From Neocallimastix lanati (nom. inval.) (lineage: Eukaryota > Neocallimastigomycota > Neocallimastigomycetes > Neocallimastigales > Neocallimastigaceae), in the NCBI GenBank assembly GCA_016946835.1, contig JACVTC010000016.1, forward strand, positions 400,001 through 412,500: a stretch of DNA of 12,500 nt, given 5' to 3'. Shown here in pieces: positions 1 through 9,075 of the stretch. A program made the translations under genes and the position numbers. How positions within the stretch are numbered: the first letter of the stretch is position 1; each line of letters starts with the position of its first letter. Under the pieces are notes generated by a model that saw nothing but the letters and a program-made list of their open reading frames with translations, made no database searches and was not told where the DNA came from.

Positions 1-87
1 ATAAAAAAAAAAGACTTTCTATCTATTTATGCAATTTATTTGCTACTTTTTCTTATTTATTTTGCTAATCAATTATTTTCATCTCAA

Positions 88-338
88 ATATATTTTATTT
101 TTCAACTTTTTCATTCCTTTCTCTTAATATTATTTAGTTTTTATTTATTATTTTTGTTTATTTTTAGATTTATTTTATATTCAATAAAATTTAAATAAAA
201 AAAGAAATAAATATATTTTATTATTCAACTTTTTTTATTCCTTTCTCTTAAATATTATTTAGTTTATCATTTATTAATTATTTTTGTTTATTTTAAGATT
301 TATTTTATATTCAACAAAATTTAAATAAAAAAGAAATG
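88..338. repeat. Two-copy tandem repeat, period about 123 bp
   Basis: Copy 1 begins at 88 and copy 2 at 211; both open with ATATATTTTATT, pass through ATTCCTTTCTCTTAA and end near TTTAAATAAAAAA. The copies differ by small indels and a few substitutions, so the duplication is not brand new. A few bases of a third start follow near 339. No open frame or known element is seen; it is most simply a local duplication of spacer DNA. Confidence 0.85.
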
Positions 339-3270
339 AATATATTTTCCTAAATTCAATTGACCATTAGATTTTATTGTATTTTATTATGAAAAATTTG
401 ATGTCTTTTATTCTTCTTTACATCCATGTCTTTATTATTTATTTATTTATTTTTTAGGTTTAGTTTATTATTTATTTATTTTTTATGTTTAGATTTAATA
501 TTATTATTTATCTACATCTATTTATTTATTGTAATAAACACACTCAAACTTTCTTTGTAAATAAAAAATATATTTTACTTTTTTAATCGATTTGTTATTA
601 TTTATTTATTTATATAATATTAGTTTTTGTTTGCTATTAAATATTCTCCCTTTCTTTATTTTTATTATTGACTTACTATTTTGCTTTAAATTAATTTTAG
701 ATTATTTACTTCCAAATTATTAAAGTAAATTAAAATAAAATTTGACTTTTCTTTATCTTATTTTTTGTTTACTTCTAAAAAAAAAAATATTTTTTTATTT
801 AAAGGCTTTTTAAAAATAAATACAAAATTAATATATATATTAAATTAAAAAAAAATATTATATATATAATAATAAAAAAAATTTTTTTTTATTAATTATT
901 TATATACCCTTAAAAAATTATTTATTTATTTATTTTTATTTTTTTATAATAATTTGTATTTATTATTGTGATTATATATTTATTATTTTTATAAATTTAT
1001 TATTATTTATCTATTTATCTATTTATTTATCTACTTAGTTATTATAATTTTAATATTTTTTAAAATTATATTATAATTGTATTATATATTTTTTTATTAT
1101 GTAAAAAAATAGTAACTTAATAGTAAATAAATATTAATAAATTATAATCAATATACTATTGTAAATATATTAATACTAAATAATATCATATAAACCCAAA
1201 TGACATAAAATTTTATTCAATTTCCTTATAATTTATTTATTAACTTCATTCTATTCGTTTATTTTATTTTTTTTACCTAATTAATATTTTTTAAGTATTA
1301 CTATAAATATTGTACTATTTACAAAAATTAAATAAAAATAAATTTTATAAAAATAATAAAAAAAAAAAAAAAGAGGTACCTAAATAGTAATAATTTAAAA
1401 TAATATAATGGAAAGACCTTTACCTACATAAAATATAATATATATAATATTGAAATGTATACGTTGATTGTTTAAAATGTTTATTTACTACAATAATTAA
1501 AAAAATTTATTTATAAATTTAAATATATCAATTCTATATTTAAGTATTGTTGAGTATATATATAATATATATACATATTAATTTCAATATTCATAAATTG
1601 ATAAAATAATTTGTATTATCTCTATTTATACTGGTGCATTTATTAGATTGTTTTTTTTTTATTTATGTATTACATTATCTTATTAATAAGATAATATATA
1701 CTAAATATATATTATTCTTACATGAAATAATATAATTATATACTAAATTTATATAATAAAATTTAATAATAAAATTTATATAATAAAATTTATAATTATA
1801 AATATACTTTTTCATTTCTTTTAATAAAAAAAAAAAAAAAACATTTCTTTATTAAAAATAGTTGAGGATTATCATTTTATTTATAATAAACTTTTAAAAA
1901 AAGTTCTATTAATATATTCTAATAAATTAAAGATTATATAATTTAAATAAAATATAAAAATTATTCATAATATATTAATTTTAAACTTATGAATATTAAA
2001 AATATTAACATAAATTATTATATAATTCAATATATTATAAATAGTATGGTTTAAAACTTTATAACAAATGTTAAATAAGTCTATCAACTATATTTTTATT
2101 ATATAATAATTATTTATATATATAATTTTTTTTTTTTATTTTTCATTTTACATTTTATATTTGATAAATATAATATTGCATTGAATATTTTTAATGATTA
2201 TTATAATTCTTTTTTTTTTAATAAATTTGGTCCATTTTTTTATATTTTTATTTTTCATTTATTAAAGCATTCTTAATTTTATATTAAAAGGAAAAACAAA
2301 GAAAAATAAAAGTTAAAAAATATATTCATATAATATATAAATGTATCAATTTATATATTAAATTTTAATATTTTAGTAGAACATAAATATTTTAACATGG
2401 TTATTTTAAAACAAATAATTGAAATTTAATATACATTAATATGCTAATTAATTAAAACAAATAAAAATATTGGTAGTTACTGATATTATGTATGTAGATT
2501 TGATTCATTTCATATATGTAATTCACGTGTTTGGTGGGTATATATTTATGCGAAAAAACATAACTCTTTATAAATATAAATAATACAATAAATTATTAAA
2601 CAAGAATTAGATTTATTTTATAATTATTTATAATGTATATAATCAAATATATATATAAATATCATAACTTTCATATAGCCAATACTACAATTAAGATCTT
2701 TAAAAGAATGTATTGATAATCCCTACAAACTTAATTTAAAAAAATAAATTACAATTTAGGCTAAATAAAATTAAGTTTAATATGAAAGATAATCATATAT
2801 ATTAAATAACAAATAATTGAAATATTGAAATTTTGTTATATAAAATGTTTTAAGATAAATTAATAAATATATAAATATCATAAAAATTTTTTTTTTGTTG
2901 TTTTGATTTGCTTTTTTATTATTAGTTATGAACATTAAATATTATACAATTACATTTAATAATTTTCAATTTACATATATTCAATATAATTTAACATTGA
3001 AATTAATAGAACTTATAATGAACAATAAATTATTAACGTTAATGATTGGTTGTTGTTATAAGCCACATTTATTACATTATTTATTTATTAATCTTGTTAA
3101 TTTTAAATTATTTTGAATACTATGTATTTTCCTTATGTATGATAAACATGAAAACTATAATTAATTTTTAATTAACATTAAACATATTCTAGAATAATAC
3201 TTAGTAATATATATAATTTAAATATTTTTAATTCAATTTTACATTATATATGAAATATAAATTATAAATT
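339..3270. other. AT-rich intergenic DNA without a supportable gene
   Basis: This stretch is almost entirely A and T, with TATTTATT strings, poly-A and poly-T runs (for example near 1360, 1650 and 1822) and (TA)n blocks. A slightly more complex island lies at about 2460-2600 and contains the palindrome CACGTG at 2524-2529 followed by a G-rich stretch (GGTGGG). A 62-codon open frame at 2928-3116 has no recognisable domain and no compositional contrast with its surroundings, so I do not call it a gene. No RNA gene was recognised. Confidence 0.6.
1674..1695. repeat. Perfect 22-bp palindrome
   Basis: ATTATCTTATT is followed directly by its own reverse complement, giving an exact palindrome with no loop. 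Palindromes of this sort arise fairly easily in DNA that is nearly all A and T, although the C and G here must match as well. No function is implied. Confidence 0.6.
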
Positions 3271-3273
3271 TGG

Positions 3274-3278
<5 letters not shown>

Positions 3279-3316
<38 letters not shown>

Positions 3317-3520
3317 TATTTATATATATTTATTTATATTTATATTTATTTATCTATTTATATTTATTTATTTATATTTATTTATTTATATTTATTTATT
3401 TACATTTATTTATTTATATTTATATTTATATATTTTTATTTATATTTATATTTATTTATTTATTTATTTTATTTATTTTATTTATTTATTTATATTTATT
3501 TATTTATTTATTTATTTTTT
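3279..3520. repeat. TTTA-type microsatellite
   Basis: Roughly 36 bp of pure TTTA units (3281-3317) grade into a mixture of TTTATT, TATATT and TTTATA units up to about 3520, with only two C and no G on the plus strand. A 4-bp unit cycles through all three reading frames and TTTA contains no stop in any of them, so it produces a long open frame of Ile, Phe, Tyr and Leu that should not be taken as protein. Confidence 0.9.
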
Positions 3521-3940
3521 ATATTTTATGTCATCTTTTATTTTGGTGTAACAATAAATATATAAAATATTTTAATTTAAAAAAATCATAAAATAAGCTA
3601 CCTTTTAAAAGATATATATATTAAAATAAAATATTACTATTTTATGAAATTAAAGATAAAATATAATTTTATTCTTCTAAAAACAGTATCATATAAAAAA
3701 ATACATATATATATATAAGAAATTTGCTTATTTTTTTGAATGATATTTTTTTTTATATATCTCTATTTTTCTTCTTCTTACTTTAATTTCATAAAATATT
3801 ATTCCTTTTTTTTTTTTTTTTTTTTAGTATATCTTTTTCATGTTTATGATGTTATAGAAGATAATGTTGATAAATCTTTGGTTGATTAATTTGATAAATA
3901 TCTCCCAGGTAACAATCAATTTAGATAATTAATAATAATA

Positions 3941-3984
3941 TATGGTGTTAATTATTTTCGAATATGGTGTTAATTATTTTCGAA
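3941..3984. repeat. Exact 22-bp tandem duplication inside the pseudogene
   Basis: The 22-bp unit TATGGTGTTAATTATTTTCG plus AA occurs twice back to back. The intact gene has a single equivalent (GGAGTTAAATATTGTCGAAT near 5940-5960). The length is not a multiple of three, so it shifts the frame. Because the two copies are identical it is probably recent relative to the rest of the decay. Confidence 0.9.
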
Positions 3985-4340
3985 TACTTTCTTCATATAA
4001 CGAATTTATTTTAGTCTTTGATTGTTTAACATCTACTGATGGATTATTCAAAGTAATAAGGACTTCTTGATTATATGATTTATTAACTAAATCAAATGAA
4101 TTTCTTCCTTCATTATTTTTAATATGAATATATCTGAATGCTTATCTACTAATAAATGAAATAAGTAGTTTTCTTCCATTTCAACTGCATAATAAAAAGC
4201 AGTATTGCCTAATTCACCTTGTTGATTGAAATTAATATCATATTGATGTAATAACTTGATATGTTCAGAATTGTTAATTCATTTTCATTTTTACAAATAA
4301 CTTCACTAATAATACTTGGATCATTTTCTAATAATTAAAG

Positions 4341-4552
4341 TCACATGATCTGTGTATTATGTATTTTGTTTTATGCTAAATATTGTGCAAAAACATATGT
4401 GAATGCTGAACAACAACAACTATAAATATTGCAATAATATGCACCAAAACCATATATATATAAAACAGCATACAATTTATTATTATCATACACATATTTT
4501 ATATATCAGATTATATCGTTAAATATACATATATCATCAAATATCATCAAAG
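4341..4552. other. Insertion of about 210 bp in the ankyrin pseudogene, origin unknown
   Basis: Alignment to the intact gene stops after TCATTTTCTAATAATTAAAG (ending 4340) and resumes at about GCATAATTATTAATAAG (4552 on). The sequence between has no counterpart in the intact gene. It is AT-rich but contains CA and AAC runs (CAACAACAAC near 4411) unlike the flanks. AAAG occurs at both junctions (4337-4340 and 4549-4552) and could be a 4-bp target-site duplication, but four bases in this composition is weak support. No open frame or convincing terminal inverted repeats were found, so a small non-autonomous transposon is only one possibility. Confidence 0.55.
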
Positions 4553-4905
4553 CATAATTATTAATAAGAAAAAATTATAAAGATATTTTGATTGATTGAA
4601 TCAAGATAGAAATGATCAAAAGTTGGATTTGACTTTAAATGTTTTAAAACTTGACCATAATTAAATTTTATAGCAAGAGAGATAAATACTTTCTCCATAT
4701 TTTTTTTTAATAGAAAGGTCTAATTTTTTGTAAATTTTTAACACAGTAGATAGAAGTTATATTATCTTCAAGCATTAAAAAAATCATAACAGTATCTTCT
4801 TCATCCACAGGAATGAGATGAACATTCATACACTAAGAAATTTTTCATATTAAGGTTTTAGATTATTTTCGTAATATAATTTAATATTAATTTAAAATAT
4901 GAACC

Positions 4906-5084
4906 CAAAAATATGTATCTTAGTTGTATTGTATTATCAAAAACGTTAACTCAAAATAATATACCAATTTCCAAAAATAAATATTCAAAATCAAATACAT
5001 ATATATAATATTTCATTTTTATGAATTAATTTTAAATAATTATAAATTAAAAATAAAAAGTATCATTTATATTCTATTTATCTT
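4906..5084. other. AT-rich spacer between pseudogene and T-rich repeats
   Basis: No similarity to the intact ankyrin gene is visible beyond about 4905. The stretch shows no open frame, RNA gene or repeat that I can support. Confidence 0.5.
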
Positions 5085-5222
5085 AAGTGGCATTTATTTA
5101 TTTATTTATTTATTATGTCATTTATTTATTTATTTTTTTTTTATTTATTTTTAAGTGGCATTTATTTATTTATTTATTTTTTATGTCATTTATTTATTTA
5201 TTTTTTTTTTTTTTTTTTTATT
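5085..5222. repeat. Two-copy tandem repeat, period 68 bp
   Basis: AAGTGGCATTTATTTATTTA starts at 5085 and again at 5153. Each copy then contains ATGTCATTTATTTATTTATT and a T-run. The second copy has a longer T-run. The open frames here consist only of Phe, Ile, Tyr and Leu with a few others and come from the repeat. Confidence 0.85.
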
Positions 5223-5379
5223 TATTTTTTATTTTTTTTTTTAATTATATTTATTATTTTTATTTTTATTTATTATTCTAAAATATATGAAACTGTTAGT
5301 CACAACATAATTACTTTTAAGAGTGATGTAGAACTAATCATTTTATATATATATATAAAAAAAATCATTTAATTATTTA

Positions 5380-5818
5380 AAATGACATTTATTTCTTTCT
5401 TTCTTTATTTCTATTATTATTACTATTTATTTATTATTAATTCTATTAGTTTCCTTTTATTTTTTATTAGTTTTCTTTTATTTTTTATTCTATTAGTTTC
5501 CTTTTATTTTTTATTTTTTATTAGTTTTCTTTTATTTTTTATTATTTTTTTTTATTTTATTTTATTTCTTTATTTCTTTATTTCTATTATTATTACTATT
5601 TATTTATTATTAATTCTATTAGTTTCCTATTATTTTTTATTTTTTATTATTTTTTTTTTTTATTTTATTGTATTTTAAATTTATTTTTATTTTTATTTTT
5701 TTTTTTATATATTATATTACTATTTTTTTTTCTTTTTTTTAATTTTTATTTTAAAATTTATTTGTATTTTTATTTTTTTTTTTTTTTTTTTAATATTTTA
5801 TTACTATTATTATTATTA
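5380..5818. repeat. T-rich, G-poor repeat block with a 56-bp direct repeat
   Basis: The plus strand is almost pure pyrimidine plus A. A block of about 56 bp starting TTTCTTTATTTCTATTATTA occurs at about 5399-5454 and again at about 5572-5627, 173 bp apart. Between them, AGTTTTCTTTTATTTTTTATT-like units recur several times. The end (5690-5800) is homopolymeric T broken by A. This is the 3' flank of the minus-strand ankyrin gene, so its transcript would run into A-rich sequence containing many AAUAAA-like strings. Confidence 0.8.
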
Positions 5819-7516
5819 CTAATATGGTACTACCAAACTATTAATAAATTCTATTTCTTTTAATCCATAAAAGATGTGTTTTTTCTTTGTTTGTTCATCT
5901 AATGAAATTTTATAGTCTGGATAATTATTAGTAATATAAGGAGTTAAATATTGTCGAATACTTTCTTCATATTTGGAAGGCTTCTTACTCTCCGGTTTCT
6001 CAATATTAGCGGATGGATGATTTAAGGCAATAAGAACTTTTTGATTACCTAATTTATTAGCTAAATCAAATGGACTTCTTCCTTCATTATTTTTAATATG
6101 AATATCTGCATGCTTATTTACTAATAAATGAACTAAGTAGGCTTCTTCCATTTCAACTGCATAATAAAGAGCAGTATTGCCTAATTCATCTTGTTGGTTG
6201 ACATTAATACCGTATTGAAGCAATAATTTAATTTGTTCAATATTGTTAACTTTGGTAGCAACAATTAATGCATTTTCATTTTTACTATTAACTTCATTGA
6301 TGATACTTGGATCATTTTCTACTAACTCTTTCGTTAAGGTAAAATTATTAATAGCTGAAAGAATTAAAAGAGTATTTTGATTGATTGAATCACGATAGTA
6401 ATAATCAAAAGTTGGATTCGATCTTAATAATTTTAAAATTTTAATACGATCAAATTTTACAGCAAGAGAGGTAATATTTTCTCCATATTTATTTTTAACA
6501 GAGAGATCTAATTTTTCCAAAGTTTGAGCACAATAAGCAATGGTTATATTATCATCAAGCATTTCAGAAATCATAACGGCAGTATTACCTTCTTTGTCCA
6601 CAGGAATGTTAAAATCACTTTGTCGATTGACAAGGATACTCAAGCACTTAACATAATGCTCATATGGAGCACTAAGATTATTTTTGGAATATAATTTATC
6701 AATTAAAATCGAAAGGACTGATTGACCATGACTATCCATATAATCATAGTTACAATTTCTTTTATTGAGTGATGAAAATACTTTAAACATTCCCCTTTCA
6801 GCTATATACATAGCAGGAGTAAAACCATTATTATCTGCAATATTAACATCTATGTCTAAATTTTTAATTAAATACCAACATATTGAATTATATTTATCAT
6901 ATTTAGAACAATAGGTAAGTATAGTTTCTCCATTGTGATTGAAATGATTAATATTAATAGCAGAATTAATTAAATCTAAAGCAAATTGATTATCAGATTT
7001 ATCATCTATAAATTCTGAATTTCTAACAGCATAGTACAAAACATTATTACCATCTTTATCTTCAAGATTTAAGCAACGTGAATCTTTTAAAAAAGGTTTT
7101 ATTACAAAATTGAAACCACATTGAGCAGCATACATCAATGCAGACATACCATCTTTATCTTGAACATATGGACTAACTTTCATACTAGAAAGAAGCCATT
7201 TAATGACATCTTTATTTCCAACCTTACATGCTTTTATTAATACATCGCTGTTATTAAACGTGATTAAAACTTGACTAAATAAAGGATGCTTTAATACTTT
7301 TTCAAATAATTTTAAGGGATTCTTAACAATACTTTTTTTTGCTTCAACCACAATATTATTGAATCCATCAACAAAATTATTTATTCCTGTAGGATTTGCA
7401 TTCTTTCCTAAGTATTCTTCTACTAATTTTTTATTTTTTTCAATAGTTTTTATACATTTATTATCATTTGATTTTAATTGCAATAAAAATTTGCTTTCTA
7501 ATTCAGAAAATTCCAT
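5819..7516 (-). CDS. Ankyrin-repeat protein, 565 residues, single exon
   Basis: The product is an ankyrin-repeat protein. Such solenoids bind other proteins and have no catalytic role of their own; its partner and pathway are unknown. The open frame runs uninterrupted from an ATG at 7516 to a TAG at 5819-5821. An in-frame TAG at 7529-7531, five codons upstream, bounds the N-terminus, and the start context is favourable (A at -3, G at +4). Residues 1-90 look alpha-helical and contain no repeat. From about residue 86 to 500 there are some 11 ankyrin-type units, whose second-loop motifs read DKDGMSALMYAA (about 120), DKDGNNVLYYAV (153), NHNGETILTYCS (193), DNNGFTPAMYIAERG (228), DSHGQSVLSILI (261), DKEGNTAVMIS (307), NKYGENITSLAV (342), NSKNENALIVATKVNN (410), DELGNTALYYAVE (443) and NNEGRSPFDLANKLG (476). 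Residues 500-565 form a charged tail with no repeat. No signal peptide or membrane segment is seen, so it is probably cytosolic or nuclear. G+C is visibly higher than in the flanks. A decayed partial copy lies at 3915-4905. Many divergent ankyrin proteins of this style are typical of gut fungi, from general knowledge. Confidence 0.93.
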   Translation of the reverse strand: MEFSELESKFLLQLKSNDNKCIKTIEKNKKLVEEYLGKNANPTGINNFVDGFNNIVVEAKKSIVKNPLKLFEKVLKHPLFSQVLITFNNSDVLIKACKVGNKDVIKWLLSSMKVSPYVQDKDGMSALMYAAQCGFNFVIKPFLKDSRCLNLEDKDGNNVLYYAVRNSEFIDDKSDNQFALDLINSAININHFNHNGETILTYCSKYDKYNSICWYLIKNLDIDVNIADNNGFTPAMYIAERGMFKVFSSLNKRNCNYDYMDSHGQSVLSILIDKLYSKNNLSAPYEHYVKCLSILVNRQSDFNIPVDKEGNTAVMISEMLDDNITIAYCAQTLEKLDLSVKNKYGENITSLAVKFDRIKILKLLRSNPTFDYYYRDSINQNTLLILSAINNFTLTKELVENDPSIINEVNSKNENALIVATKVNNIEQIKLLLQYGINVNQQDELGNTALYYAVEMEEAYLVHLLVNKHADIHIKNNEGRSPFDLANKLGNQKVLIALNHPSANIEKPESKKPSKYEESIRQYLTPYITNNYPDYKISLDEQTKKKHIFYGLKEIEFINSLVVPY

Positions 7517-7735
7517 TTTTATTTTTTGCTATATACTTTTTTTTTATTATTATTAATTGAATTTATAATTATATATGATTTACTTATATAAATTTATTTT
7601 TAAAATTATTATTTATATATTGCTTTTTTTTATATATAATTGTTTATTTTATAAAAAATATATATATATATATTTTTTTTTTTGATTCAAAATGTTATTA
7701 GGAATTACATAGTTTTTATAATAAATTCATCATTT
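7517..7735. other. Upstream region of the ankyrin gene
   Basis: This is the 5' flank of the minus-strand gene. It is nearly pure A and T with T-runs and (TA)n blocks, including a TATATATATATA string near 7660. TATA-like strings are everywhere in this window, so no promoter element can be singled out. Confidence 0.4.
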
Positions 7736-8350
7736 TTAGTTTTTTTCGAAGAATAATCTATTTAATTAAAAAAAATTTTTTTATATAAGATATAAGAATA
7801 ATTAAAAATATATTATATATATGAAAAAATAATTAAAAATATATTATGTATATGAAAAAATAATTAAAAATATATTATGTATATGTAAATAATATACTTT
7901 AAAATTATTATTTATCAAAAATATATATATATATTAAATTATATTATAATAAAAGATCATCTTCTTTAAAAATACCATATTGTTTTAAAACTAAAAGGTA
8001 CACCACAATATAATTATAGGCAAAGAAAATATCCAATAAATTGTTTTTAGTTGTTTCGAAGAATAATCTATTTTAAATAATAATTAAAATTATAATTATA
8101 TATATGAAAATAATATATTTTAAAATTTATTAAATTTTATTATTAAAAAAAAAATATATATATATATATAATTTATCCATTTATAACCATAACAGATTAA
8201 TATATATAATTAATGTGATATAAAAAAAAGTATTTTTATTATAAATATTATTAAATTGTTTTAAAATTAAAAGGTCACTTTACATTATAATTAAAATCAA
8301 TTTATAATCATAGAAACTACCCAATGAAGTTTTTTAACAAAAAAAAATTT
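7736..8350. repeat. Degenerate tandem duplication, period about 305-310 bp
   Basis: The element TTTCGAAGAATAATCTATTT occurs at 7744 and, almost unchanged, at 8054 (310 bp apart). Downstream of each, ATTGTTTTAAAACTAAAAGGT (7979) and ATTGTTTTAAAATTAAAAGGT (8255) also correspond, followed by similar stretches (AATATCCAATAAATTG at about 8028; AACTACCCAATGAAG at about 8316). A still weaker third start, AGTATCGACTATCCTAT, lies at about 8357. Spacing varies because of (TA)n and A-run indels. No coding frame is apparent. Confidence 0.75.
7797..7885. repeat. 31-bp tandem repeat, three copies
   Basis: AATAATTAAAAATATATTAT followed by (A/G)TATATGAAAAA starts at 7797, 7828 and 7859; the last copy is truncated. 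The copies are nearly identical. The block lies inside the first unit of the larger 7736-8350 duplication and is not expanded in the second unit, so the triplication is later than the larger duplication. Confidence 0.85.
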
Positions 8351-8432
8351 TTTTTAGTATCGACTATCCTATATTGTTGAGATTCCCTAATTCTTATTAT
8401 ATGTTGTAACCTTTATTAAATGAAACCTAAAG

Positions 8433-8481
8433 CAATAATTTGAAAGTAGGTTCAAAGGCTGAACTTATTTTCAAATTATTG
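8433..8481 (+). other. Long stem-loop: 21-bp stem, 7-nt loop
   Basis: The left arm CAATAATTTGAAAGTAGGTTC (8433-8453, written here as one 21-base arm: CAATAATTTGAAAGTAGGTT plus C) faces the right arm GAACTTATTTTCAAATTATT plus G (8461-8481) across the loop AAAGGCT. All 21 positions pair if two G:U wobbles are allowed on the plus-strand RNA; read as minus-strand RNA the same two positions would be C:A mismatches. The arms contain several G:C pairs, unlike the surrounding DNA. It could be a structured RNA, a hairpin precursor or a small foldback element. No known RNA family was recognised. Confidence 0.6.
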
Positions 8482-8849
8482 GTTTTCTATATACATTTTT
8501 ATTGTCGTTCATATCTACTCTTCGTATATTTTAAAAAAAATTTTTTTCTTTAATAAAACTATGAATAACTTCATAAAAGATAAATTTATACTTTTATCAT
8601 AAAAAAAAAAAAAAAAAGGATTGTTTTTTTAAAATTAAACAAACTTTAATAATTAAAAAATAAAATGGATTTAGTGTAACATTAATAATATTAAAATATA
8701 CATATATATATATATTTTTTTTGAATTTTGAATTTTGAATTTTGAGAAAAAAATTTATTAATTTTATTTAATTATTTATAATTTATAAATATATATATTT
8801 TTTATATACATTACTAAATATTAATAGTATTCTTTTTTATATAAAAAAA

Positions 8850-9013
8850 AAATATTAATAAATCTATTAAATTTAATAATAATACTTTGAATTAGTTATA
8901 GAAATGGCTTCCTTTTTAGAAAGAATGGTATAAATATTAATAAATCTATTAAATTTAATAATAATACTTTGAATTAGTTATAGAAATGGCTTCCTTTTTA
9001 GAAAGAATGGTAT
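8850..9013. repeat. Perfect 82-bp tandem duplication
   Basis: Copy 1 (8850-8931) and copy 2 (8932-9013) appear identical, each running from AAATATTAATAAATC to AGAAAGAATGGTAT. The unit is richer in G and C than its surroundings in its second half (ATGGCTTCCTTTTTAGAAAG). In copy 1 that ATG opens nine codons before a TAA; in copy 2 it continues out of the repeat. Exact identity indicates a recent event or conversion. Confidence 0.95.
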
Positions 9014-9075
9014 TTATTAGTGATTATTTTGAACTAATTAAATCCTGTCCTTATTCTCTTTATTTAAGTCCATGA
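8986..9075 (+). other. Possible 29-codon small open frame or gene remnant
   Basis: An ATG in the second 82-bp copy opens a frame reading MASFLERMVFISDYFELI and on to a TGA at 9073-9075. The composition is less AT-skewed than neighbouring DNA, and the residue mix (Ser, Glu, Arg, Cys, Pro) is unlike the Ile/Phe/Tyr/Leu output of the repeats. No family was recognised. It may be a real short peptide, a piece of a lost exon, or chance; chance is quite possible at this length. Confidence 0.2.

Larger units (their letters stand above)
3915..4905 (-). pseudogene. Decayed copy of ankyrin-repeat gene, C-terminal half
   Basis: The sequence aligns in order with the intact gene at 5819-7516. 3920-4335 matches about 5915-6325, and 4552-4905 matches about 6335-6715. 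This covers roughly residues 267-540 of the intact protein; the N-terminal half is absent. Shared blocks include TTCTTCCTTCATTATTTTTA, TTCCATTTCAACTGCATAAT and ATTTTGATTGATTGAATCA. It cannot be translated: a 2-base insertion near 4128 shifts the frame just after a readable peptide resembling GNTALYYAVEMEE, a 22-bp duplication at 3941-3984 shifts it again, and an unrelated insertion of about 210 bp interrupts it at 4341-4552. There are further small deletions, for example near 4270 and 4810. Composition is intermediate between gene and spacer. It has the same orientation as the intact gene, about 0.9 kb beyond that gene's 3' end, which suggests tandem duplication followed by decay. A distinct paralogue as source is possible because the extreme 3' end (3860-3915) matches poorly. 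Confidence 0.9.

Noticed and set aside
2460-2600. Point-centromere-like element (CACGTG next to very AT-rich DNA)
   Set aside because: The first CDEI position is not matched, no CDEIII-like partner was seen, and nearly all of the window is as AT-rich as a CDEII, so the resemblance carries no weight.
2928-3116. 62-codon open frame, plus strand
   Set aside because: It has no recognisable domain and its composition matches the surrounding spacer. A frame of this length is plausible by chance, so there is no support for a gene.
3270-3551. 93-codon Ile/Tyr/Phe/Leu open frame
   Set aside because: It is produced by the TTTA-type microsatellite, which contains no plus-strand stop in any frame.
3806-3825. 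T-run near the pseudogene's 3' end as a retroposition poly-A tail
   Set aside because: T-runs of this length occur throughout the window, including beside the intact gene, and the source gene has no intron whose loss could be tested. Local DNA duplication is the simpler explanation.
4341-4552. Terminal inverted repeats at the insertion ends
   Set aside because: The ends TCACATGATC and ATCATCAAAG share only a few complementary bases; CACATGATCTGTG at the left is symmetric by itself and does not pair with the right end.
5087-5678. Three overlapping open frames of 64-98 codons
   Set aside because: They read T-rich tandem repeats and consist almost only of Phe, Ile, Tyr and Leu; the repeat structure explains them.
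7359-7556. 65-codon plus-strand frame
   Set aside because: It lies antisense to the N-terminal region of the ankyrin gene and has no independent evidence.
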